From NCBI GenBank assembly GCA_964427535.1, contig CAYRVF010000202.1:1-5181 (forward strand): a stretch of 5,181 nucleotides of DNA, read 5' to 3'. The translations under genes and the position numbers were made by a program. Shown here piece by piece: positions 1 through 4,745 of this stretch. The DNA is from CAYRVF01 sp964427535. Lineage in GTDB: Bacteria; Chloroflexota; Ktedonobacteria; Ktedonobacterales; JADMIN01. A model generated the notes under the pieces. The model searched no databases. It saw nothing but the letters and a program-made list of their open reading frames with translations, and was not told where the DNA came from. Positions within the stretch are counted from its first letter, which is position 1. Every line of letters starts with the position of its first letter.

Positions 1-803
1 CCGCCGAGACGCACGTGGACCGCTCGATCGTCGATCCCGGCGCGTTCGTGCGCACCGACGTCGAGGGCACCTACACCCTGCTGGAGGCGGCACGCGCGCA
101 GGGGGTCGCGCGCTTCATACAGATCAGCACGGACGAGGTCTACGGCAACGCCGAAGCGCCCGACGGCACCAGCCGCCCCTCGCTCGAAACCGACGCGCTC
201 AAGCCGCTCTCGCCCTACGCCGCGAGCAAGGCAGGCGCCGACCGGCTGGCGTTCTCGTACTGGGCGACGTACGGGTTGCCGGTCGTGGTGACGCGCTGCT
301 CCAACAACTACGGGCCGTATCAGTACCCCGAGAAGCAGCTGCCGCTCTTCATCACCAACGCGCTGAACCACCGGCCGCTGCCCGTCTATGGCACGGGCAC
401 GAACACGCGCGACTGGATTCACGTGCTCGACCACGCGCGTGCGCTGGAGACGATTCTGCTCGCGCCGTCCGCGGAGGTGGAGGGCGAGGTCTTCAACATC
501 GGCGGGGCGGAGGAGCACAGCATTCTGGAGAACGCCGAGACGGTGCTCGAGCTGCTGGAGCGCCCGCGCGACCTGTTGACCTTCGTGCCCGACCGGCTGG
601 GACACGTCCGCCGCCACGCGGTCGACTCGACCAAGCTGCAACAGCGGCTTGGCTGGCGGCCCCAGGTGGGCTACCGCGACGGACTGCGCGAGACCGTCGC
701 CTGGTACGCCGAGCACAGCGCCTGGCTGGAGCACGTGCTCGCCCGCCGCGACGCTTTCCTCGATGGCGCGCTCGCGCTCGCTGAGACGGCGAATCCGCGC
801 TAG
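1..803 (+). CDS. rmlB: dTDP-glucose 4,6-dehydratase (RmlB), 5'-truncated
   Basis: Extended short-chain dehydrogenase that converts dTDP-glucose to dTDP-4-keto-6-deoxyglucose with bound NAD+, the second enzyme of dTDP-L-rhamnose synthesis, in the cytoplasm. The frame is open from base 3 and begins AETHVDRSI, a family motif normally about 80-90 residues into the protein, so the N-terminus with the Rossmann GxxGxxG lies outside the window; the GTG at 15 is an internal Val. Visible: the STDEVYG active-site motif with the catalytic Asp-Glu pair at 132-137, YAASK (YxxxK, Tyr codon at 216, Lys at 228), the substrate-loop signature RCSNNYGPYQYPEK, RDWIHVLDHARAL, and the C-terminal DRLGHVRRHAVD..LGWRP block. 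About 266 residues are present, ending at TAG 801-803. An rmlD-like gene follows on the same strand, which fits a rhamnose cluster. Family assignment is secure; the final sugar made in this organism is inferred. Confidence 0.95.
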   Translation, partial: AETHVDRSIVDPGAFVRTDVEGTYTLLEAARAQGVARFIQISTDEVYGNAEAPDGTSRPSLETDALKPLSPYAASKAGADRLAFSYWATYGLPVVVTRCSNNYGPYQYPEKQLPLFITNALNHRPLPVYGTGTNTRDWIHVLDHARALETILLAPSAEVEGEVFNIGGAEEHSILENAETVLELLERPRDLLTFVPDRLGHVRRHAVDSTKLQQRLGWRPQVGYRDGLRETVAWYAEHSAWLEHVLARRDAFLDGALALAETANPR

Positions 804-819
804 AGCTCCTCTTTTTCGA

Positions 820-835
820 CGCGGAGGCGCGGAGG
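820..835 (+). repeat. Tandem octamer duplication in the rmlB-rmlD gap
   Basis: CGCGGAGG occurs twice back to back (820-827, 828-835), a few bases after a T-run (812-816). It is non-coding in either neighbouring gene frame. It could be slippage, or a remnant of a longer GC-rich tandem repeat. No function can be assigned. Confidence 0.6.
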
Positions 836-909
836 GCCAGCAGACGTTCGGGCGACAGGATGAACACAACGACCTGAGACAGAGCACTCTAGGAGTGAGC
901 GGGCGAGAC

Positions 910-1842
910 ATGGGGACGATCGCGATTTTCGGTGCGGGCGGTGTGCTAGGGGCGAAGCTGGTCGAGCAGGCGCTGCACGGAACCGACGACCGCATCTTTG
1001 CGTACGCGCACCGGGATATCCCACGGATTCCTGCTGCCACTGAGGCCACTGCGGCCGGCGAGCGCGTCGTCTGGCGCACGGTCGACATCAGTGACGGCGA
1101 GGCGGTGGACGGTGCGATGGCGCGGGCGCGGCCCGACACGGTCATCGTCGCGGCGGCGATGACCAACGTCGACGCCTGTGAGCGCGACCGCGACGCGGCA
1201 CTGGCCGCGAACGCCAAGGGTCCGCGCGAGATCGCCCGCGCGTGCGTGGTGCATGGCGCGCGCCTGGTGCATGTCTCGACGGACTACGTCTTCCCCGGCG
1301 ACGACGAGCACTCTGGCCCGTACACCGAAGAGGCTGAGGTGCATCCGGTCAACTACTACGGGTACAGCAAGCTGCAGGGTGAACGCGCCGTGATGGAGAC
1401 GTGTGCGGACCTCGTGCCGTGGTGCGTCGTGCGGACGGCGCTGGTCTACGGATACGTGCCGGGCGGGCGCACCAACTTCATCCGCTGGCTCGCCGGTGAG
1501 CTCCGCGACGAGCGGCGCGTGAAGATCGTCTCCGACCAGGTAAACACCCCCACGCTCGCTGACGACCTGGCACGAGCGCTGTTGCACTTGGCCGCGCGGG
1601 AGACGGAGGGTGTGATCCACGTGGCCGGACCCGACCTCGTCACCCGGCTGGAGTGGGCCGAGTCGATCGCGACCCACTACGGCCTCAACCGCGAGCTCAT
1701 CGACGTCGTCACCACCGCCGAGCTCGCCCAACCCGCCCAGCGTCCGCTGCGCAGCGGCCTGCGGACGAACCGCCGGGCCGAACTGGAGGGCGTGCGCTTG
1801 CGCGGCGTGCGCGAGGGCCTCGACGTGGCGGGCATCCGCTAG
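910..1842 (+). CDS. rmlD: dTDP-4-dehydrorhamnose reductase-like SDR (RmlD family)
   Basis: Predicted 310-aa NAD(P)H-dependent reductase of the RmlD branch of extended SDRs; RmlD makes dTDP-L-rhamnose by reducing the C4 ketone. The N-terminus has a nucleotide-binding GAGGVLG (Gly 8, 11, 14). Next come a DISDGEAVDGAMARARPD segment and VAAAMTNVDACERD, typical of RmlD, then STDYVF at residues 123-128 and the catalytic YGYSK (Tyr150, Lys154). Near the C-terminus, RPLRSGLRTNR resembles the usual RP.NS.L...R block. Length matches the family (about 290-310). I chose ATG 910 because the Rossmann strand begins at once; an AGGAG at 891-895 is 14 nt upstream, rather far. An in-frame GTG at 895 would overlap that AGGAG and add five residues. 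The longer open frame upstream is not credible as coding because it runs through rmlB out of frame. It lies 106 nt after rmlB, probably co-transcribed. An NAD-dependent epimerase with another 4-keto sugar substrate is the main alternative. Confidence 0.85.
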   Translation: MGTIAIFGAGGVLGAKLVEQALHGTDDRIFAYAHRDIPRIPAATEATAAGERVVWRTVDISDGEAVDGAMARARPDTVIVAAAMTNVDACERDRDAALAANAKGPREIARACVVHGARLVHVSTDYVFPGDDEHSGPYTEEAEVHPVNYYGYSKLQGERAVMETCADLVPWCVVRTALVYGYVPGGRTNFIRWLAGELRDERRVKIVSDQVNTPTLADDLARALLHLAARETEGVIHVAGPDLVTRLEWAESIATHYGLNRELIDVVTTAELAQPAQRPLRSGLRTNRRAELEGVRLRGVREGLDVAGIR

Positions 1843-1886
1843 CGCGACGCTGGTCACGACCGTATCGCCAGACCTAGCGCGTCGCG
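1843..1886 (+). terminator. Possible factor-independent hairpin after rmlD
   Basis: Beginning right after the rmlD stop codon, CGCGACGC (1843-1850) pairs perfectly with GCGTCGCG (1879-1886). An inner GGTC/GACC pair (1853-1856 with 1871-1874) could extend the stem. There is no T-run, so this is not a canonical intrinsic terminator; it may slow polymerase or protect the 3' end of the rmlD mRNA. A second hairpin, GCGAAGC/GCTTCGC with a 9-nt loop (1884-1905), overlaps it and is mutually exclusive, and the short palindrome CTGTGG-C-CCACAG follows at 1909-1921. Confidence 0.35.
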
Positions 1887-2038
1887 AAGCCATCCGCTCG
1901 CTTCGCCCCTGTGGCCCACAGACTGCCCGGTGCGCGAGGTACACCTTAGCTCTATGAGCAACACCCCTCGCACTTCCATGCGGCCATCGGGCGCCGGGGA
2001 GTGCGTGAACCCGCCCGTGAGGTGAATGCGCCAGGGCT

Positions 2039-2082
2039 CGCTCCCACACGCTCCCAGTCCCGTTGGGGAGCGTGTGGGAGCG
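2039..2082. terminator. Perfect 17-bp inverted repeat between convergent genes
   Basis: CGCTCCCACACGCTCCC (2039-2055) is the exact reverse complement of 2066-2082, with a 10-nt loop (AGTCCCGTTG). The right arm and flank are built from near-identical decamers, GGGAGCGTGT and GGGAGCGTAT (2066-2085), followed by GGGA. It lies 62 nt past the stop of the minus-strand gene and about 200 nt past the rmlD stop, so it could end transcription from both sides. There is no T-run on either strand, so a role as a REP-like element or mRNA-stabilising hairpin is equally possible. The stem is certain; the function is not. Confidence 0.55.
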
Positions 2083-2143
2083 TATGGGAACAAGGAGCAT
2101 GTCCTCGGCCAGCGTGATCGGAGCATGCTGTGTGCGCGTGATG

Positions 2144-2626
2144 CTAGTGCGCGAGCTCCGTCAGCACCCACTTGCCGTAGTGCTTCATCCGCCGCGCGTT
2201 GTGCGCGAGCAGCACCCGCTGGGCACGCACGATATCCTCCGCCTTTTCCGCCCGGATGCTCACGATGGTGTAGCCCTGGGCGGCTTCTTCGCGGTACTCG
2301 CTCTCGGCGTTGCCCGGATCGGTGCAGGCGCGCGTCAGCCGCGCGTAGAGCCGCATCACCGGGTTCATGCGCGCCTCTTTCTGCGCCACGATTTGCAACG
2401 CCTGCTCGCCGCTCAGCACCAAAATCTCGTCGCGCGCGATGCCCGCCATCACCGCGGCGTCACGCGCTCGTGCGGCGTCGGCCGGATGCTCGATCACACT
2501 CACAACCCAGTTCGCGCTCTCGCCCAGGCGGTGCGCCGCAGGTGGGAACGGCGTCTCGGGAGCCGGCACGTAGCGAATGCCTGAGATGGCGGTGCGGCTG
2601 CTCGAGAAATTCAGTTCGTGTGCCAT
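2144..2626 (-). CDS. Uncharacterised 160-aa protein
   Basis: A complete minus-strand gene; I do not recognise a named family. The start ATG (2624-2626) is well supported by AGGAG 8 nt upstream (complement of 2635-2639). The product has no signal peptide or membrane segment, so it is probably cytoplasmic. Residues 1-38 are Ser/Pro-rich and look disordered. Residues 39-73 read as strand-helix-strand (NWVVSVIEHPADAARARDAA, then ILVLSGEQ); a charged helical middle (76-112) contains a single Cys at 101; residues 113-158 repeat the strand-helix-strand pattern (GYTIVSIRAEKAEDIVRAQR, then HYGKWVLTEL). The layout suggests two small alpha/beta units that might form a compact fold or dimer. This pattern (hydrophobic strand, 'A..AGI..DEI.VLSGE', 'Y.E....GY.IVS', 'HYGKW') resembles short conserved hypothetical proteins of high-GC environmental bacteria, some of them stress-related; that is an impression, not a search result. 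It appears monocistronic. Confidence 0.85.
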   Translation of the reverse strand: MAHELNFSSSRTAISGIRYVPAPETPFPPAAHRLGESANWVVSVIEHPADAARARDAAVMAGIARDEILVLSGEQALQIVAQKEARMNPVMRLYARLTRACTDPGNAESEYREEAAQGYTIVSIRAEKAEDIVRAQRVLLAHNARRMKHYGKWVLTELAH

Positions 2627-2738
2627 GGTGGTGTCTCCTGTCCAGTCGTCTGGGAGCTGGGTGGTCGCGCCTCCCGCTCAGTCGTGCCCGTCGGACGGCC
2701 CTCCGTGAGGTCCTTCGCCGGACGTCCAGCTGCCACTA

Positions 2739-2769
2739 CCGCTGCCGCAGCAGCTGCGGCGGCGGCACG
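2739..2769. repeat. Imperfect GCN triplet tract with odd palindrome
   Basis: A run of GCN-type triplets, GCTGCCGCAGCAGCTGCGGC and so on, contains the 17-nt odd palindrome GCCGCAGC-A-GCTGCGGC at 2744-2760. Read on the plus strand it would encode poly-alanine in a frame with no credible start, so I treat it as simple-sequence DNA able to form a cruciform or RNA hairpin in the leader of the minus-strand gene. Confidence 0.5.
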
Positions 2770-3022
2770 GGGCTCCTTCTGTCGTGGTCGTCGTCGACCT
2801 GCTCCTAGCGTAGGGCACCCCGCTGAACGCTCAACGGAAACCGACTGAAGGTTAGATGAAGGATTTCTCAGGCGTTTCCAAGATTCGTTTTGCCAGAGAT
2901 GTGCGCCCGACGCCTGTGTTTCCTGCCGTGGCGGCATAGCGCATGCACCTGCTCGGCATATCCGCTGTCTGCGCGATGACGGCGGAGGGACTGCCTTCTG
3001 ATGAGGATGCGAGTGCTGTCGT

Positions 3023-3127
3023 ATGAATCCAATGCTCGATGTGCTCTGGGGACTGCTGGTGGGCGCCAGTCTGGTGAGCGGTCTGGTGATCGCCGTGCGC
3101 GATCATCGCCTGCCACACCACGATTGA
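3023..3127 (+). CDS. Candidate 34-aa single-pass membrane peptide
   Basis: A short ORF starting at ATG 3023 and ending at TGA 3125-3127. The product begins MNPMLDVLWGLLVGAS; residues about 5-25 form one uninterrupted hydrophobic segment long enough to span a membrane, followed by a polar, basic tail (RDHRLPHHD). That topology is common among small bacterial membrane proteins. Its ATG overlaps the TGA of the preceding 27-codon ORF (2943-3026) in an ATGA arrangement, which could couple translation. Against it: no close Shine-Dalgarno (GAGGA at 3003-3007 is 15 nt away), and Leu/Val/Gly/Ala-rich frames arise by chance in GC-rich DNA. I recognise no family. A tentative call. Confidence 0.28.
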   Translation: MNPMLDVLWGLLVGASLVSGLVIAVRDHRLPHHD

Positions 3128-3168
3128 ACGCTCACACGCTGCTAAACGAGGTGAGCGGTCGGGGTGTT

Positions 3169-3192
3169 CCGCCGTCGCTGCCGCCGTCGCTG
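3169..3192. repeat. Perfect 12-nt tandem duplication
   Basis: CCGCCGTCGCTG occurs twice in direct tandem (3169-3180, 3181-3192), followed by a partial CTGCT. It lies in non-coding DNA upstream of prfB and is flanked by GGGGTGT (3161-3167) and ACACCCC (3209-3215), which could pair around it. Most likely replication slippage. Confidence 0.6.
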
Positions 3193-3299
3193 CTGCTTCA
3201 CGGGCACGACACCCCACGCCTCCTGCTCCCCCTGCGTGCTGCAGGCGAGCGGTCGACGGGCGGCCGCGTCTATGCCGCTCCGGACCGCCGCCGTGCCGC

Positions 3300-3329
3300 T
3301 TGACGCCTGGGGTTGGCGTCACATAGAAT
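3300..3329 (+). promoter_or_regulatory. Sigma-70-type promoter of prfB
   Basis: TTGACG (3300-3305, five of six consensus bases) and TAGAAT (3324-3329, five of six) are separated by 18 nt. A start about seven bases after the -10 box falls at position 3336 or nearby, which is the A of the prfB ATG. The transcript would then have no leader or one of a few bases. This is the best promoter match in the window. Confidence 0.75.
3301..3321. promoter_or_regulatory. Inverted repeat overlapping the prfB promoter (operator-like)
   Basis: TGACGCC (3301-3307) and GGCGTCA (3315-3321) are perfect reverse complements around a 7-nt centre (TGGGGTT). The left half overlaps the -35 box and the right half ends just before the -10 box. 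A dimeric regulator bound here would block RNA polymerase. No specific regulator can be named, and a 7-bp arm can occur by chance in GC-rich DNA, so the operator role is inference. Confidence 0.4.
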
Positions 3330-3335
3330 GAGAGT

Positions 3336-4449
3336 ATGAGTGAACTACATACACGCACGGAGGCGCTCCGGCGCCGCGTCGACGAAATAACGGTGTTTCT
3401 TTGACCTCGCCACGAAGAAACAGCAGATCGGCGATCTAGAAACCGCCTCCCTCGCCCCCGATTTTTATGCTGACCGGCAGACTGCCCAGTCGCAGATGCA
3501 GCTCCTCAGCCGGCTGCGTGACGAAGTGACCACCTGGGAGGGCCTCGGCGACCGGCTGGCCGAGCTGGCCGAGCTGGCAGATCTGGTGGAGGTCGAGCCG
3601 GACCCCGCGATCAGCGCTGACATCGCGCAGGCGCTCGACGAGATCGAGCACGAACTGGAAAAGCAGCGCTTCACCTTGCTGCTACGCGGCGAGCACGACG
3701 CGAAGTCCGCTATTGTCTCGATTCACGCGGGCAACGGCGGCACCGACGCGCAAGACTGGGTGCAGATGCTCCAGCGCGCCTACATGCGCTGGGCGGAGGC
3801 GCACGGCTACCGCGTCGAACTGCTCGACGAGATGCCTGGTGAAGAAGCCGGCCTCAAGAGCACGACCTTCAGCGTCACCGGACCGTACGCCTACGGCTAT
3901 CTGCGCGGCGAGGCGGGCGCGCACCGGCTCATCCGGCTCTCGCCCTTCGACGCCGCACACCGCCGTCAGACCTCGTTCGCCAAGGTCGAGGTGATGCCCG
4001 ACATCGGCGATGAGCCGATCGAGATCAGCATCCGCCCCGAGGACCTGGAGATCGATACCTTCCGCTCGACCGGCAAAGGCGGCCAGCACCTCAACAAGAC
4101 CGACTCCGCCGTGCGCATGCGCCACAAGCCGACCGGCATCGTGGTGACGTGTCAGAACGAGCGCTCGCAGATTCAGAACCGCGAGGTAGCGTTGCGGGTG
4201 CTCAAGTCACGCCTCTACGAGCTGGAGCTGGAAACCCGCGAGCGCGAGGCGGCCCGGCTGAAGGGCGCGCATGTGGAGGCCGATTTCGGCAACCAGATTC
4301 GCACGGTCACGATCCACCCCTACTCGCTGGTGAAAGACCACCGGACCGGCGCCGAGCAGTCCGACACGGTGGCCTACCTCAACGGCGACCTCGACAAGAT
4401 GATCGAGGCGGTGCTCACCACGCGCGCCGGCGAGCCCGCTGGCGTCTAG
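3336..4449 (+). CDS. prfB: Peptide chain release factor 2, programmed +1 frameshift
   Basis: RF2 recognises UAA and UGA in the ribosomal A site and triggers peptide release. The gene is read in two frames: codons from ATG 3336 to CTT 3399-3401 (22 residues, MSELHTRTEALRRRVDEI...), then, skipping T3402, GAC 3403-3405 onward to TAG 4447-4449 (348 residues; LDLATKKQQIGDLE...). The resulting 370 aa match RF2 (E. coli: 365). Residues about 1-110 are the helical domain. The stop-codon-reading SPF tripeptide is at residues 202-204 (codons 3940-3948), and the catalytic GGQ at 248-250 (codons 4078-4086), in STGKGGQHLNKTDSAVRMRH. Other RF2 hallmarks are GEEAGLKSTTF, GPYAYGYLRGEAGAHRLIRL and the C-terminal VKDHRTG block. 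SPF rather than PxT excludes RF1. The in-frame UGA makes expression self-limiting: abundant RF2 terminates early, scarce RF2 lets ribosomes shift. Identity is certain; an annotation starting at 3496 would lose the N-terminus. Confidence 0.97.
3390..3405 (+). promoter_or_regulatory. RF2 programmed +1 frameshift site (CTT TGA C)
   Basis: The slip site CTT (3399-3401) is followed by the in-frame stop TGA (3402-3404) and C (3405), the weak-termination context conserved in bacterial prfB. Leu-tRNA on CUU moves to UUU and decoding resumes at GAC. The stimulatory Shine-Dalgarno-like element, AGGGGG three bases before CTT in E. coli, is here the degenerate ACGGTG (3390-3395), with only GGTG able to pair with the 16S tail. 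Confidence 0.93.
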
Positions 4450-4460
4450 CGCAGCGCGCT

Positions 4461-4513
4461 ACCAAGACACACCACGACACCCACTTCAACACCCACGACC
4501 ACATACCATACAG
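4461..4513 (+). terminator. C/A-rich, G-poor stretch (possible Rho-loading site)
   Basis: Just past the prfB stop, positions 4461-4510 contain about 23 C and 20 A but only 3 G and 4 T, a sharp change from the surrounding GC-balanced DNA. The RNA would be unstructured and rich in evenly spaced C residues, as in Rho-utilisation sites, and lies directly upstream of a terminator-type hairpin. The Rho role is inferred from composition only. Confidence 0.4.
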
Positions 4514-4514
4514 C

Positions 4515-4564
4515 CGGAGCGGCTGCGGGGCGCACCAGAGCCCCTGCAGCCGCTCCGCGGTTTC
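4515..4564 (+). terminator. Terminator-type hairpin downstream of prfB
   Basis: CGGAGCGGCTGC (4515-4526) plus GGGGC (4527-4531) pairs with GCCCC (4540-4544) plus GCAGCCGCTCCG (4546-4557). That gives a 17-bp GC-rich stem with one bulged T (4545) and an 8-nt loop (GCACCAGA). It is followed by CGG and a short TTT, so the stem is strong but the U-tract poor. It begins 66 nt after the prfB stop and probably defines its 3' end, perhaps with the C/A-rich stretch before it. Confidence 0.65.
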
Positions 4565-4647
4565 CCCGATGGGCGTCTCCGTGGTGAGCGCGTCAACAGG
4601 CGCCCAAGTTCACACACCGTTCGGTGTGGGTCGTCCCCTGCCTCGGC

Positions 4648-4668
4648 GGGAGGGGGCGGCGGGAGGGG
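4648..4668 (+). other. G-quadruplex motif
   Basis: GGG-A-GGGGG-CGGC-GGG-A-GGGG: four runs of at least three G with loops of 1, 4 and 1 bases on the plus strand, matching the standard G3+N1-7 rule with short, stabilising loops. It lies between the convergent 3' ends of prfB and the ABC transporter gene, so a folded quadruplex could form in plus-strand read-through RNA or in the DNA. A role as a roadblock is inference. Confidence 0.5.
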
Positions 4669-4673
4669 AAAGT

Positions 4674-4693
4674 GGGCGAGGCGTGCCTCGCCC
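4674..4693 (-). terminator. Short palindrome after the ABC transporter gene
   Basis: GGGCGAGGC (4674-4682) and GCCTCGCCC (4685-4693) are perfect complements around GT. On the minus strand the hairpin falls about 52 nt after the ABC transporter stop and is followed by ACTTTCCCC, a weak pyrimidine tail. It could terminate that gene or be a copy of a REP-like intergenic palindrome. A smaller hairpin, CACACC-GTTC-GGTGTG, lies nearby at 4613-4628. Confidence 0.45.
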
Positions 4694-4745
4694 CGATGCA
4701 GCCGTCGCGCTGGCGTGTCGCGGTCGTGCCGCGCGTCGTTGCACG

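Larger units (their letters stand above)
1843..2143. other. Convergent intergenic region, structured, no gene
   Basis: This 301-nt stretch separates the 3' ends of rmlD (+) and the 160-aa protein gene (-). I find no credible gene: the only small plus-strand ORF with an ATG (1954-2025, 23 codons) lacks a Shine-Dalgarno and has no recognisable motif. The region instead holds several inverted repeats (1843-1886, 1884-1905, 1909-1921, 2039-2082). Its density of dyads is more than a single terminator needs, so it may be a dispersed intergenic element. That is inference and needs a whole-genome comparison. Confidence 0.6.
2627..3335. other. Long intergenic region without a confident gene
   Basis: This 709-nt region lies between two divergent genes and should hold the promoter of each. 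Only the prfB promoter (3300-3329) is clear. For the minus-strand gene I see only a weak candidate (TTGAGC complementary to 2829-2834, 16-nt spacer, TACGCT). The part from about 2820 to 2935 is visibly more AT-rich than its surroundings, fitting regulatory or non-coding DNA. Longer open frames on both strands here are low-complexity (an Ala-rich GCN run, Arg-rich stretches) and lack good starts, so I do not call them. Three very short consecutive plus-strand ORFs (2856-2939, 2943-3026, 3023-3127) are the only candidates for translated sequence. Confidence 0.55.

Noticed and set aside
649..909. Longer N-terminus for the rmlD-like gene starting at 649
   Set aside because: It would overlap rmlB in another frame, and its extra residues have no SDR character; the Rossmann strand begins right after ATG 910.
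946..2100. 384-codon open frame on the minus strand opposite the rmlD-like gene
   Set aside because: It is a GC-driven shadow frame (His/Arg/Val/Gly-rich) antisense to a gene with clear catalytic motifs.
2026..2808. 260-codon plus-strand open frame across the 160-aa protein gene
   Set aside because: Arg/Ser/Ala/Pro-rich low-complexity product; the opposite strand has the better start, Shine-Dalgarno and secondary-structure pattern.
2618..2848. 76-codon plus-strand open frame with a poly-alanine run
   Set aside because: The alanines come from a GCN simple repeat, the frame starts antisense inside the 160-aa protein gene, and no motif is visible.
2852..3358. 168-codon minus-strand open frame in the long intergenic region
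   Set aside because: It would begin inside prfB, antisense to its promoter; the product is Arg/Ala/His-rich with no domain pattern and no Shine-Dalgarno.
3402..3404. In-frame TGA as a pseudogene-making nonsense mutation or sequencing error in prfB
   Set aside because: It is the conserved programmed frameshift stop of RF2 genes, with the exact CTT TGA C context.
3496..4449. prfB as a 317-aa gene starting at ATG 3496
   Set aside because: RF2 sequence continues upstream in the same frame to the CTT TGA C site at 3399-3405 and then in the +1-offset frame to ATG 3336; 370 aa fits the family and 317 does not.
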